A stretch of DNA of 64,000 nucleotides from Actinacidiphila yeochonensis CN732 (GCF_000745345.1 NZ_JQNR01000005.1:4588001-4652000); one strand, 5' to 3'. Counted from the first letter of the stretch, positions 54,062-63,178 are shown. Program-made: numbers and translations. The notes: generated from the sequence alone by a model not told the origin.

Positions 54062-54604
54062 CTACGCGGCCAGGGCCGACGCCTCCCGCAGCCGGGCGAA
54101 CTCCTGCGCCAGTGCCGCCGGCGTCCAGTGCGCGTTGAGGCCGCTCGGGCTCGGCAGCACCCACACCCGGGTGCCGCCGAAGGCACCAGGCTGCGGGCCG
54201 ACCCGGGCGCCGCGCTCACCGAACGCCGTGCGGAACGCGGTCACGCCGAGGACCGCCAGCCAGTCCGGCCGGTACTCCTCGACCTTCGCCACCAGCCGCC
54301 GCCCGCCGGCCACCAGCTCCTCGGCGGTCAGCTCGTCGGCCCGGGCGGTGGCCCGGCCCGCGACGTTGGTGATGCCGAGGCCCAGCTCCAGCACCTGCTC
54401 CTGCTCGTCGGGCCGGAACCGGCGCGGGGTGAACCCGGAGGCGTGCAGGGCAGGCCAGAACCTGTTGCCGGGGCGGGCGAAGTGGTGGCCCCGCAACGCG
54501 GACATCAGGCCCGGGTTGATGCCGCAGAACAGCACCCGCAGCCCCGGCCGGACGAGGTCCGGCAGGGTCAGCTCCCGGGCCCGCGCCAGCTCCTCGGGTG
54601 TCAG
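54062..54604 (-). CDS. mug: G/U (and xanthine) mismatch-specific DNA glycosylase
   Basis: DNA repair glycosylase of the Mug/TDG family, about 180 residues, with VLFCGINPGLMSALRGHHFARPGNRFWPALHASGFTPRRF, GLGITNVAGRATARADELT and the C-terminal LPSPSGLNAHWTPAALAQEF. Homologues start MTPEELA; here the matching codon is CTG at 54604 in a CTGA overlap with the purB stop, followed by TPEELARA. No ATG or GTG is available before the conserved core, and the next in-frame GTG would cut into it. A CTG start is therefore the best reading. Confidence 0.85.
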   Translation of the reverse strand: MTPEELARARELTLPDLVRPGLRVLFCGINPGLMSALRGHHFARPGNRFWPALHASGFTPRRFRPDEQEQVLELGLGITNVAGRATARADELTAEELVAGGRRLVAKVEEYRPDWLAVLGVTAFRTAFGERGARVGPQPGAFGGTRVWVLPSPSGLNAHWTPAALAQEFARLREASALAA

Positions 54605-56034
54605 AGGATCGCCCCCGGCCGGTATCCGGCCGCGTCGGGGTGCGCCTTGACGACGTCCTCGACCCGCCGGACCACCTCGGCGACCTGGCCGGCGGCGGCG
54701 CCGGTGAACGACAGCCGGTCGGCCATCAGGTCGTCGAGGGCGGGCCGGTCCAGCGGGATGCGCTCGTCGGCGGCCAGCCGGTCGAGCAGCTCGTTGCGCT
54801 CGGTGCCGAGCTCGCGCATGGCCAGCGCGGAGGCCACCGCGTGCTCCTTGATCGCCTCGTGGGCGACCTCCCGGCCGACACCCGCCCGCACCGCGCCCAT
54901 CAGCACCTTCGTGGTGGCCAGGAACGGCAGGTAGCGGTCGAGCTCGCGGGCCACCACGGCGGGGAACGCGCCGAACTCGTCGAGCACCGTCAGGAACGTC
55001 TCCAGCAGCCCGTCGAAGGCGAAGAACGCGTCCGGCAGCGCGACCCTGCGCACCACCGAGCAGGACACGTCGCCCTCGTTCCACTGGTCGCCGGCCAGCT
55101 CGCCGGTCATCGAGGCGTAGCCGCGCAGCACCACCATCAGGCCGTTGACGCGCTCGCACGAGCGGGTGTTCATCTTGTGCGGCATCGCCGAGGAGCCGAC
55201 CTGGCCCGGCTTGAAGCCCTCGGTGACCAGCTCGTGGCCGGCCATCAGCCGGATCGTCTTCGCCAGCGAGGACGGCGCCGCCGCCAGCTGCACCAGCGCG
55301 GTCACGGCCTCGTAGTCCAGCGAGCGCGGGTAGACCTGGCCGACGGAGGTGAACGCCCGGGCGAAGCCCAGGTGGTCGGCGACCCGCTGCTCCAGCTCCG
55401 CCAGCCGCCCGGCGTCGCCGCCGAGCAGGTCCAGCATGTCCTGGGCGGTGCCGACCGGGCCCTTGATCCCGCGCAGCGGGTAGCGCTCCAGCAGCGCCTC
55501 CAGCCGGCCGAAGGCCACCAGCAGCTCGTCGGCGGCGGTGGCGAACCGCTTGCCGAGGGTGGTCGTCTGCGCGGCCACGTTGTGCGACCGGCCGGTCATC
55601 ACCAGCTCGCCGTACTGGGCGGCCAACTGCCCGAGGCGGGCCAGGACGGCGACGGTGCGGTCGCGCGCGAGTTCGAGGGAGAGCCGGATCTGGAGCTGCT
55701 CCACGTTCTCGGTCAGGTCGCGCGAGGTCATGCCCTTGTGGACCTGCTCGTGGCCGGCCAGCGCGTTGAACTCCTCGATACGCGCCTTCACGTCGTGCCG
55801 GGTGACCCGCTCCCGCTCCGCGATGGAGCCGAGGTCGACCTGCTCCAGCACCCGCTCGTAGTCCTCGACGGCGCCCTCGGGCACCTCGATGCCGAGGTCG
55901 CGCTGGGCGCGCAGCACGGCCAGCCACAGCCGCCGCTCCAGCACCACCTTCCGCTCGGGGGACCACAGGTCGGCGAGCTCCGGCGACGCGTAGCGGCCGG
56001 CAAGGACGTTGGGGATGCGGGGCTTGGCAGTCAC
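54601..56034 (-). CDS. purB: adenylosuccinate lyase
   Basis: Purine biosynthesis enzyme that splits SAICAR and adenylosuccinate, releasing fumarate. About 477 residues. Fumarase-superfamily motifs: VHKGMTSRDLTENVEQLQI, MTGRSHNVAAQTTTLGKRFA, and the signature QVGSSAMPHKMNTRSCERVNGL with the catalytic serine loop. GTG 56034 opens the conserved TAKPRIPNVLAGRYASPE. Its stop is shared with the mug start. Confidence 0.95.
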   Translation of the reverse strand: MTAKPRIPNVLAGRYASPELADLWSPERKVVLERRLWLAVLRAQRDLGIEVPEGAVEDYERVLEQVDLGSIAERERVTRHDVKARIEEFNALAGHEQVHKGMTSRDLTENVEQLQIRLSLELARDRTVAVLARLGQLAAQYGELVMTGRSHNVAAQTTTLGKRFATAADELLVAFGRLEALLERYPLRGIKGPVGTAQDMLDLLGGDAGRLAELEQRVADHLGFARAFTSVGQVYPRSLDYEAVTALVQLAAAPSSLAKTIRLMAGHELVTEGFKPGQVGSSAMPHKMNTRSCERVNGLMVVLRGYASMTGELAGDQWNEGDVSCSVVRRVALPDAFFAFDGLLETFLTVLDEFGAFPAVVARELDRYLPFLATTKVLMGAVRAGVGREVAHEAIKEHAVASALAMRELGTERNELLDRLAADERIPLDRPALDDLMADRLSFTGAAAGQVAEVVRRVEDVVKAHPDAAGYRPGAIL

Positions 56035-56322
56035 GAGACGAGAGTTTACCCGCCGCCCGTACCCGTCGCGGCTCCCGCAGCGTCCGGGAAAGCCCTGGTC
56101 AGTGGCGGCCGACCCATTCCGCGCCGCACCGCCCGCCGGACGGGCGTGACCCGCCGGCCGCGCCGGGCGGCTCCCACGACTGGCACGCGGCCTCCGGGCG
56201 GAGCGTCGGCGCCCCGCACGGACGGCGCCACCCGCACCGGCTGCCCCTGTCCGACACTGTCCGACACTGTCCGGCGGCGTCCGGCGGCGTTCGAGCTGTC
56301 CGGCGGCGTCCGGCGGCGTCCG

Positions 56323-56538
56323 TCACGGGCAGCTCCGGCAGAGTGGACAGGCACACGGCGGCCACGCCATCGTGAACACCGGGGAGCGGGCGGGTCCCAG
56401 CCGCTGCGCCGGGCCGACGTCCCTCCGCTCACGGGTCGCCTGGTCCACCCGGTAGACGCGGATGGTGAGCCCCGGATGGCCGGGCCGCTCGGGCGGCGTG
56501 GTGTCGGGCCGCGCGTCTTCCGAATCGTGATCGGTCAT
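56323..56538 (-). CDS. small conserved actinobacterial protein of unknown function
   Basis: 71 residues: a charged N-terminus, HPGLTIRVYRVDQATRERRDV, and a C-terminal MAWPPCACPLCRSCP. Short Streptomyces proteins with LTVRVYRVD near the start and a PPCxCPxC end are common, and the paired cysteines could bind a metal. ATG 56538 lies inside an inverted repeat. Confidence 0.55.
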   Translation of the reverse strand: MTDHDSEDARPDTTPPERPGHPGLTIRVYRVDQATRERRDVGPAQRLGPARSPVFTMAWPPCACPLCRSCP

Positions 56539-56548
56539 TCACTGACCG
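56532..56548. promoter_or_regulatory. operator-like dyad CGGTCA-N5-TGACCG
   Basis: Perfect 6-base arms (56532-56537, 56543-56548) around the ATG of the small gene, between it and a transporter remnant. TetR-type operators often look like this. Confidence 0.45.
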
Positions 56549-56572
56549 TAAGGATAAGGCGGGGTGTGGCTC

Positions 56573-56605
56573 GATGGCACTTTGACCAGCCGTCAAGCCG
56601 AAGTG
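56573..56605. promoter_or_regulatory. nested inverted repeat before the MFS remnant
   Basis: TGGCACTT...AAGTGCCA outer arms and TGAC...GTCA inner arms lie just before the transporter remnant at 56610. It may be a hairpin or an operator left over from a deleted regulator-transporter pair. Confidence 0.5.
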
Positions 56606-56609
56606 CCAC

Positions 56610-56891
56610 TTGCCGCAGCCGCTACAGCGGGAGCGCCACCGCGTCCGCGAGCACCCGCACGCGATCGGCTCCGCCGTGGGCCTTGCGGTCCTTGTCGCCA
56701 TCGCCAACGCCGGTGTCCACACCACCACCGGCCCGGACCTCGTCCCCGGCCTGCACACCGCGGGATACACCGCCGCCGCCCTCACCCTCCTCGGCGTCGC
56801 GATCGCCCTCACCCTCCGCGGCCCCGGCTCCACCCCCACGCACGGTGCGACCGGCGCGGAGCAACCGGCGGAAACGGGCGTCTCCGCCTGA
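56610..56891 (+). pseudogene. C-terminal remnant of an MFS drug transporter
   Basis: Only the last part of a 14-helix efflux protein is present: GSAVGLAVLVAIANAGVHTT, then LVPGLHTAGYTAAALTLLGVAIALTLRG and a short tail. The first 400 or so residues expected are missing, and no upstream gene piece is found. An ATG at 56610 would give a 93-residue product, but a Pro/Arg/His-rich start does not fit. This looks like the scar of a deletion. Confidence 0.6.
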
Positions 56892-57094
56892 GACCAGGAC
56901 CGCGCCGATCGCCTTCGCCCGCCGCGAGGGTGATCGGCCGCGTCCGGCGGCGATGCCGGTGCGGCCGGCGGTGCGGGGCCGGTGGCGGCGGGGAGGTCAG
57001 CTTCAACAAGGTGCTAGCGCAAGGTATGTGACGTGTCGTCGCCTCGCTGCCGCGCGGCTCGGTGCCCGCCGACTTCCGTCACCTCCCGCCGGCG

Positions 57095-57937
57095 CTACGA
57101 CGGCGTTTCGGCGGGGGCCGGGGCGCCGGGCGCGTCAGCGTAGGGGAGCAGCTCGGGGCGCTTGGGCGGCAGGCCGTCGCCGCTGGAGCGGCCGGTCAGC
57201 CGGCGGCCGATCCACGGCAGCAGGTGGTGGCGGGCGAAGCGCAGGTCGGCGGTGCGGCGGGCGGCCCAGCCGGCGCGCACGGCGGGCGGCAGCGGGTCCA
57301 GCCAAGGGGACTCGGCCGGGCCGCCGAGGGCCTGCCACACCGCCTCGGCCACGCGCGTGTGGCCGTCGTCCGTCAGGTGCAGCCGGTCGTCCGCCCACAT
57401 CCGGCGGTCGCCCAGCACCTCCGCGCCGTACAGGTCCACCACGACCGCGCCGTGCCGCTCGGCTGCCGCCGCGACTTCGGCGAAGAGGCGGTCGATCCGC
57501 GGCATCACGCGGGTGGCGACCGGACCGCGGCGGATCGGGCTGCGCATCAGCACCAGCTGCCCGCAGGCGGGGGCCAGCCGCTCCACGCAGGAGGACAGCA
57601 GCGCGCACACCGCCTCCACGTCGCACCCCGGGCGCAGCACGTCGTTGAGGCCGCCGACCAGTGTGACGAGGTCGGGGCGCATGGCCACCGCCGCGTCCAC
57701 CTGCTCGTCGGCGATCTGCCGGATCAGCTTCCCGCGCACCGCGAGGTTCGCGTACCGGAAGCCGGGCGTGCCCGCGGCCAGCCGCCCCGCGAGCAGGTCC
57801 GCCCAGCCCCGGTAGGAGCCGTCGGGGAGCCGGTCGGACATGCCCTCGGTGAACGAGTCGCCCAGGGCGACGAAGCTGGCGAAGCCCGGGACGGCGGAGA
57901 CGGCGGGGGCGCTGGAGCGCGGCGGCGGTGTCTGCAT
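57095..57937 (-). CDS. SGNH/GDSL family hydrolase
   Basis: Esterase/lipase-like enzyme of about 280 residues. Block I FVALGDSFTEGM holds the nucleophile Ser, block II NLAVRGKLI, block III LVGGLNDVLRP (Gly-x-Asn-Asp) and block V ADDRLHLTDDGH (Asp-x-x-His). No signal peptide is visible, so it probably acts in the cytoplasm. It is complete and of usual length. Confidence 0.92.
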   Translation of the reverse strand: MQTPPPRSSAPAVSAVPGFASFVALGDSFTEGMSDRLPDGSYRGWADLLAGRLAAGTPGFRYANLAVRGKLIRQIADEQVDAAVAMRPDLVTLVGGLNDVLRPGCDVEAVCALLSSCVERLAPACGQLVLMRSPIRRGPVATRVMPRIDRLFAEVAAAAERHGAVVVDLYGAEVLGDRRMWADDRLHLTDDGHTRVAEAVWQALGGPAESPWLDPLPPAVRAGWAARRTADLRFARHHLLPWIGRRLTGRSSGDGLPPKRPELLPYADAPGAPAPAETPS

Positions 57938-58049
57938 GGCGCGCCGATCCTATGCGAACGCCCGGCGGCCGGTCCCGCCCGCCGGGCCGCCGGCGCCCAG
58001 GGAGCCGGTACGAGGACGCCGCGCACGGGAGCCGGCGGGACCTCCCGGT

Positions 58050-59066
58050 TCAGCCGCGGCCCCGGCCGACCAGCTCCTTCAGCACGTCCTGCATCGTCAC
58101 CAGGCCCACCCAGCTCCCCTCCCCGTCCACCACGGCCGCCATGTGGGCGCGCGCGGCCCGCATCGCGGTGAGCACGTCGTCCAGCGGGGTGGCCGCGCCG
58201 ACCCGGGGGATGGGGCGCAGCGCCGAACGGGGGATCGGCGCGCTCCGCTGCTCGGCGTCCAGCGCGTCCTTGACGTGGAGGTAGCCCAGAACCCGCCCGT
58301 CGTCGTCGGCCACCGGGAAGCGGGAGAAGCCGGACTCCGCCGCCAGCCGCTCCAGGCCCTCGGCGGTCACCCCCAGCCGCGCGGGCAGCACCCGGTCCGG
58401 CGGCAGCAGCACCTCGCCGACCGGCCGGCGGCCCAGCGCCAGCGCGTCCCGCAGCCGTTCGGCGGCCCGTTCGTCCAGCAGCCCCGCCGCTCCGGCGTCC
58501 ACCACCATCCGGGACAGCTCCGCGTCGGAGAAGACCGCCCCCACCTCGTCCTGCGGCTCCACCCGCACCAGCCGCAGCCCGGCGTTGGCCAACCCGTTCA
58601 CCCCGGCGATCAGCGGCCGCAGCACCCGGGCCACCGCCACCAGCGGCGGGCCCAGCAGCAGCGCCGCGCGCACCGGGTCGGCCAGCGCCACGTTCTTGGG
58701 CACCATCTCGCCGAAGAGCATGTGCAGGTAGGTCGCCAGGGCCAGCGCGAGGGCGAACGACACGACGTGCACCGTGCCCTGCGGCACGCTCAGCGCGTGG
58801 AAGAGCGGCTCCAGCAGGTGCGAGATGGCCGGTTCGGCCACGATGCCCAGGACCAGCGTGGAGGCGGTCACGCCCAGCTGGGCGGCGGCCAGCATCACCG
58901 AGACGTGCTCCAGCGCCCACAGCACCCGGGCCGCGCGCCGGTCGCCGCGCTCCGCGCGCGGCTCGATCTGGGCCCGCCGCACCGACACCAGCGCGAACTC
59001 GGCGCCGACGAAGAACGCGTTGGCCACCAGGGTGAGCAGCCCGACCAGCAGCTGGACGAAGATCAC
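58050..59066 (-). CDS. CNNM/HlyC-CorC family membrane protein with CBS pair
   Basis: About 338 residues. DUF21 membrane domain (FVQLLVGLLTLVANAFFVGAEFALVSVRRAQIE, LGVTASTLVLGIVAEPAI, THLHMLFGEMVPKNVALADP-like block) and a CBS pair (EVLLPPDRVLPARLGV to VVDGEGSWVGLVTMQDVLKEL). Such proteins are linked to Mg2+/divalent ion efflux. GTG 59066 is preceded by four GGGAGC units that include the ribosome site. It follows a paralogue at 59156 in the same direction. Confidence 0.9.
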   Translation of the reverse strand: MIFVQLLVGLLTLVANAFFVGAEFALVSVRRAQIEPRAERGDRRAARVLWALEHVSVMLAAAQLGVTASTLVLGIVAEPAISHLLEPLFHALSVPQGTVHVVSFALALALATYLHMLFGEMVPKNVALADPVRAALLLGPPLVAVARVLRPLIAGVNGLANAGLRLVRVEPQDEVGAVFSDAELSRMVVDAGAAGLLDERAAERLRDALALGRRPVGEVLLPPDRVLPARLGVTAEGLERLAAESGFSRFPVADDDGRVLGYLHVKDALDAEQRSAPIPRSALRPIPRVGAATPLDDVLTAMRAARAHMAAVVDGEGSWVGLVTMQDVLKELVGRGRG

Positions 59067-59071
59067 CGGCC

Positions 59072-59095
59072 GCTCCCGCTCCCGCTCCCGCTCCC
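59072..59095 (-). repeat. four GGGAGC units acting as ribosome-site repeat
   Basis: On the minus strand GGGAGC occurs four times in a row; the nearest copy is 5 bases from the GTG at 59066. Slippage here would change the number of ribosome sites. Confidence 0.6.
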
Positions 59096-59155
59096 CGCGC
59101 CCCGCCCCGGCCGCCGCTCCGCCGCCCCCGTCCGTGCCGGGCGGCGCCGCGCGCC

Positions 59156-60525
59156 TCAGGGGACGGCGGCGCCGGCCGCGGGTCCGCCCCGGCCGTCGTC
59201 CGCCGCGCGCCCGTGTCGTACGGCGGCGACACCAGCAGCACCCGCGCCGCGCGGTGGCCGGAGGCGTCGGTGACCTCCATCCGCCAGCCGCCCACCACGG
59301 CGACGTCGCCGCGGCGCGGGATACGGCCCAGCCGGTGCGCGATCAGACCGGCCAGCGTCTCGTACGGGCCCTCGGGGGCGCGCAGGCCGATCCGCTCCAG
59401 CCGGTCCTCGGTGCGAGCCGCGCCGTCGGCGTCGTAGGTGCGGCGGCCGTCCGGGTCCTCGTGGAGGAAGAGCAGGTCGGGCAGCTCCTGCGGGTCGTGC
59501 TCGTCGCGGACCTCGCCGACGACCTCCTCCACGATGTCCTCCAGCGTGACCACCCCCGCGGTGCCGCCGTACTCGTCGATCACCACCGCCATCGACGTGC
59601 GGCTGGTGAAACGGTCCAGCAGCCGGTCCACGCTCAGCGACTGCGGCACCAGCAGCGGTTCGCGCAGCAGCGTGGTGACCGCCGTACGGGCGCGCCGCCC
59701 GGCCGGAACGGAGAGCACGTCCTTGATGTGGACGGTGCCGACGACCGCGTCGAGGGTGTCGCGGAAGACCGGGAACCGGGACAGGCCGGTGGCCCGCGCC
59801 GCGTTGGCCACGTCCTCGGCCGTCGCCTGCTCCTCCAGCGCGGTCACCTGCACCCGCGGCGTCATCACGTGCTGCGCCGTCAGGTCCGACAGGCCGATGG
59901 TGCGCACGAACAGCTCGGCGGTGTCCGCCTCCAGCGTGCCGGCCCGAGCCGAGTGCCGGGCCAGCGCCCGCAGCTCCTGCGGGCCGCGCGCGGAGTCGAG
60001 CTCCTCGGCCGGCTCCAGGCCCATCCGGCGCAGCACCCGGTTGGCGGTGTTGTTCAGATGGTGGATCAGCGGGCCGAACGCCGCCGTGAACGCGCGCTGG
60101 AGCGGTGCCACCCGCTTGGCCACCGGCAGCGGCCGGGCGATCGCCCAGTTCTTCGGCACCAGCTCGCCGATCACCATGAGCGCCACCGTGGACAGCGCCG
60201 TACCCAGCACCAGCGCCAGCGAGGACACCGCCGACGCCGGCACCCCGGCCGCCCGCAGCGGGCCGCGCAGCTCCCCGGCCACCGAGGACTGCGCGAGCAT
60301 GCCGATGACCAGCCCGGTCACCGTGATGCCCAGCTGCGCGCCGGACAGCTGCACGGTCAGCGACCGCACGCCCGCGAGTACCGCTGCCGCGCCCCGCTCG
60401 CCGTTCTCCGCGGCCCGCTCCACCTCGCCGCGTTCGACGGTGGTCAGCGAGAACTCCGCCGCGACGAACACGCCGCAGACGAAGGTGAGCAGCACGGCCA
60501 CCGCCACGAGGAGCGCTTCGGTCAT
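59156..60525 (-). CDS. CNNM/HlyC-CorC family protein with CBS and transporter-associated domains, probable one-base frameshift
   Basis: DUF21 membrane domain (LLVAVAVLLTFVCGVFVAAEFSLTTVERGEVE, SGAQLGITVTGLVIGMLAQ, IGELVPKNWAIARPLPVAKRV), CBS pair (VMTPRVQVTALEEQ, FPVFRDTLDAVVGTVHIKDVL, MAVVIDEYGGTAGVVTLEDIVEEVVGEVRDEHD) and a CorC_HlyC domain ending RVLLVSPPYDTG. As written the frame has no stop until 57724, running through the whole next gene. One added base at the CCC run 59210-59212 gives a stop at 59156 and a normal 456 residues. ATG 60525 has GAGGTG upstream. Confidence 0.85.
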
Positions 60526-60642
60526 CGGAACACCTCGGTCCCATGATCGGACAGGCCCGGACGGCACGCATGGCGCGGGCGTCCGCCTGTGTGTCCGCCC
60601 GTGTGCCAGGAGAGCCGCGCGCGTCGCCGCGGCCGTGGATCG

Positions 60643-60686
60643 GCAGTGGTTCGGTCGTGCTGTGTCAGTGGTTCGTCAGTGGTTCG
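60643..60686. repeat. three CAGTGGTTCG direct repeats
   Basis: CAGTGGTTCG occurs at 60643, 60666 and 60677 in the gap between the CNNM gene and the next acetyltransferase. Confidence 0.6.
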
Positions 60687-60739
60687 GCCGTGCCCGCGGT
60701 CGTCGGTCCGGTGAGCCCCCGGACTCGCGGGCGCCGGCG

Positions 60740-61228
60740 TCAGACCAGCGGCTTCGTCCAGCGCCGCCACTGCTCCTCCGGCCCGTAGCCCGCCGCCTGC
60801 CAGGCGTGCTGCGCCAGCTCGTTCTCCACCAGCACCATCGCGTCGCCGCGCCGCCCGCCCACGGCGAGGAACCGCTCCTCGGCCGCCCTGAGCAGTACCC
60901 GGGCCACGCCCTGGCGGCGCGCCGCCGGCAGCACCGCCAGCCGGTACAGGTGGCACCGCCAGCCGTCGAACCCGGCGATCACGGTGCCGACCAGCTCGCC
61001 CTCGCGTTCGGCCAGCAGCAGGGCCTCCGGGTCGCGCCGCAGCAGCGCGGCCACGCCGTCCTCGTCGTCGGAGATGCTGGTGCCCTCGGCGGCCGTCTGC
61101 CAGAAGGCCAGTACGGCGGGCGCGTCGTCGAGCCCGGCCGGGCGGACGCGTACCTCACCCCCCGTTACGGCGATGGGACCGCCGTGCGTGGCGTGGTGGT
61201 GGTGTCCGTCGCGCGGCAGATCGCTCAT
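60740..61228 (-). CDS. GNAT family N-acetyltransferase
   Basis: About 162 residues. VRVRPAGLDDAPAVLAFWQTAAEGTSISDDEDGVAALL, then AVLPAARRQGVARVLLRAAEERFLAVGGRRGDAMVLVENELAQHAWQAAGYGPEE, the acetyl-CoA loop and last strand of the fold. The N-terminus has GHHHHATHGG, a short His cluster. ATG 61228 is used because the longer frame adds only Arg/Pro residues. Confidence 0.87.
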   Translation of the reverse strand: MSDLPRDGHHHHATHGGPIAVTGGEVRVRPAGLDDAPAVLAFWQTAAEGTSISDDEDGVAALLRRDPEALLLAEREGELVGTVIAGFDGWRCHLYRLAVLPAARRQGVARVLLRAAEERFLAVGGRRGDAMVLVENELAQHAWQAAGYGPEEQWRRWTKPLV

Positions 61229-61373
61229 ACGGGCCAGCCAACCAGCGGGGCGCGGGCGGCTGCCGGGCATTCCGCGATGCGGGACGGCGGAGCACGCCGC
61301 TCCCGCGTGCCACGCGGGCCGACCTCCGGACGGCCCATCGGACGGGGAGCCGCCGCGGATGCCCTTGCCGGTA

Positions 61374-61391
61374 CTAGCGCCAGAGCGCTAG
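61374..61391. promoter_or_regulatory. operator-like palindrome before the RHH gene
   Basis: CTAGCGC-CAGA-GCGCTAG, 7-base perfect arms, ends 9 bases before ATG 61401. RHH antitoxins usually repress their own operon at such a site. Confidence 0.65.
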
Positions 61392-61400
61392 CGTGAGGGT

Positions 61401-61724
61401 ATGGCGAAAACCCAGTTGAACGTGCGGGTGGACGAAGCCACCGCGGAGACCGCGCGGGAGCGCGCCTCGCAGCGCGGCATCAGCGTGAACCGCTACATCG
61501 AGGAACTCGTCCGGCAGGACGAGGGCGAGGCCGGGCGGGCCTTCGTACAGGCCGCCGCCGACTTCATGAAGCGCTACGAGGCGGTCTTCGCCGAGGGGGA
61601 GGCCCCCGTCCACGGACCGGGCGCACCTCTGCCGGACCCGCTCGCCCTACCGGACGCACTGGCCGCCGCGGTGCCCGACACGCCGGCCGCAGCCGGCTCC
61701 CTCGGAGGCGACGAGCCGCGTTGA
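61401..61724 (+). CDS. ribbon-helix-helix (Arc-type) antitoxin
   Basis: About 107 residues. The N-terminal RHH domain (AKTQLNVRVDEATAETARERASQRGISVNRYIEELVRQ) binds DNA as a dimer; the C-terminal half (FVQAAADFMKRYEAVFAEGEAPVHG and a Pro/Ala/Asp tail) is of the kind that wraps a partner protein. It overlaps the Fic-like gene by four bases (TTGA), which suggests a toxin-antitoxin pair. Confidence 0.85.
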   Translation: MAKTQLNVRVDEATAETARERASQRGISVNRYIEELVRQDEGEAGRAFVQAAADFMKRYEAVFAEGEAPVHGPGAPLPDPLALPDALAAAVPDTPAAAGSLGGDEPR

Positions 61725-62092
61725 CCCTCCGGATCGACCTCGCCTGGCTGCTGATGGTCGCCGAGCACAACACGCCCGGGGACCCCCAGGTCACCGACTG
61801 GGGCGCGCTGGTCGCCGCGGTCGAGCGGCACCGCGCCGAGATATTCGGCCGCCCCGTCTACGACGACCCGCACCTGCGCGCCGCCGCGCTCCTTCAGCTC
61901 CTGCTGCACCTGCCGGCCCTGGAGCGCGCCAACGCGCTCTTCGCCACCGCGGTGGCGTACGCCTACCTGGTGGCCGACGGCCTGAAGGTGGCCACCTCGC
62001 CCGAACAGGTCCGCGACCTGGCCCGGCTGGTCCGCGAGGACCACGCCGACCTGCCGAAGATCGCCGCCGCACTGCGCACCTGGACCTCCTGA
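61721..62092 (+). CDS. degenerate Fic/Doc-type toxin component
   Basis: About 123 residues, similar to the small Fic-like toxins annotated in Streptomyces next to RHH antitoxins. Conserved parts: LAWLLMVAEHN, VTDWGALVAAVERHRAEIFGRPVYDDPHLRAAALLQLLLHLPALERANALFATAVAYAYLVADGL. The catalytic Fic motif HxFx(D/E)GN is replaced by HLPALERANAL, so AMP- or phosphate-transfer activity is unlikely as such. TTG 61721 is inside the antitoxin stop (TTGA). Confidence 0.8.
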   Translation: MTLRIDLAWLLMVAEHNTPGDPQVTDWGALVAAVERHRAEIFGRPVYDDPHLRAAALLQLLLHLPALERANALFATAVAYAYLVADGLKVATSPEQVRDLARLVREDHADLPKIAAALRTWTS

Positions 62093-62317
62093 CCCGACCC
62101 CTCCAACGGTCCACCGGCCCCGATCCCCGCCGTCGGCCCTCGACCCCGCCCGGCCGGGCACCCCGGCGCACGTCCTCCGCGGTGCCCGGCCGGACGGGGA
62201 GCCGCCACGGTCCGTACGACGGAAGCCGCCGGGGACCGTGAGCGACGGCTCCCAGGTGGTCCCGCCGGCCGGTTCCCACCTGCGTCGACCTGCGCCGGCC
62301 GGTTCCTGCCCGCGCCG

Positions 62318-63130
62318 TTACGCCGCGGGTCCGGTCCCGGCGCCGGCTGGGACGTCCGACCGCTCCGGGCCGGGGGCGGCGTCCGCGCTCCGGCCGGCCC
62401 CGCCGTTCAGCGGTGCCGGCGCGTACACGTGGGCGAAGGCCGCGCTGTCCCAGACGCCGCCGAGCTGCGGCGCGAGCCAGTTCAGGGCCGCGGCGCGGAA
62501 CTCCTCGGGTGCCAGGCCACCCACCCCCTGCGGCAGCGCGCCCAGCAGCGGAGCGCCCGCCGCGCCCGGGAGGTCCGAGACGTTGCAGCGCTCGGCGAGG
62601 TCGGGCGTGCCGGGCCAGGAGCCGACGACCAGGCCCAGCAGGTTCAGCCGCCGGGCCCGCAGCGCCTCGGCGGTCAACGCCGTCGCGTTGAGGGTGCCCA
62701 GGCCCGCCCGCGCCACCAGAAGGACCCCGGCACGCATCAGCGCGGCCGCGTCGGCGAGCGTGTGGCCCTCCTCGTCGTAACGCACCAGCAGGCCGCCGGC
62801 GCCCTCCACGAGCACCACGTCGTGCACCGCCGACAGCTTCGCCGCGGCCTCCGCCACCTCGGCGGGCGTCACCGGGGCACGGCCCGAACGCCGGGCCGCC
62901 CGCTGCGGTGCCAGCGGCTCGGGGTAGCGGGCCAGCTCCACCGCGGTGACCGCCCCGGCCAGCCGGGCCACCTCGGCCGCGTCCCCCGGCTCCTCCTCGG
63001 CCACCCCCGTCTGGGCCGGCTTGAGCACCGCCACGCTCAGCCCCTGGGCCAGGGACGCGGCCGCCACCGCGGCCGTCGCCACGGTCTTGCCCACCTCCGT
63101 GTCCGTCCCGGTCACAACGACGATCGCCAT
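62318..63130 (-). CDS. bioD: dethiobiotin synthase
   Basis: ATP-dependent enzyme that closes the ureido ring from 7,8-diaminopelargonate, the step before biotin synthase. About 270 residues. P-loop [58 protein letters not shown] and [22 protein letters not shown] Gly/Ala/Pro-rich tail of 35 residues is extra. ATG 63130 is used. bioA follows upstream in the same direction, 48 bases apart. Confidence 0.93.
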   Translation of the reverse strand: MAIVVVTGTDTEVGKTVATAAVAAASLAQGLSVAVLKPAQTGVAEEEPGDAAEVARLAGAVTAVELARYPEPLAPQRAARRSGRAPVTPAEVAEAAAKLSAVHDVVLVEGAGGLLVRYDEEGHTLADAAALMRAGVLLVARAGLGTLNATALTAEALRARRLNLLGLVVGSWPGTPDLAERCNVSDLPGAAGAPLLGALPQGVGGLAPEEFRAAALNWLAPQLGGVWDSAAFAHVYAPAPLNGGAGRSADAAPGPERSDVPAGAGTGPAA

Positions 63131-63178
63131 ACCTGTCTCCGTCCCGCACGTTCCCAAAAACCAGCACCCCGGAGGGCG

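Noticed and set aside
57724-60567. Single 947-codon leftward frame joining both CNNM genes
   Set aside because: After about residue 456 the sequence becomes Gly/Ala/Arg-rich nonsense overlapping the second CNNM gene in another frame; a one-base loss near 59210 explains the missing stop better than a fusion.
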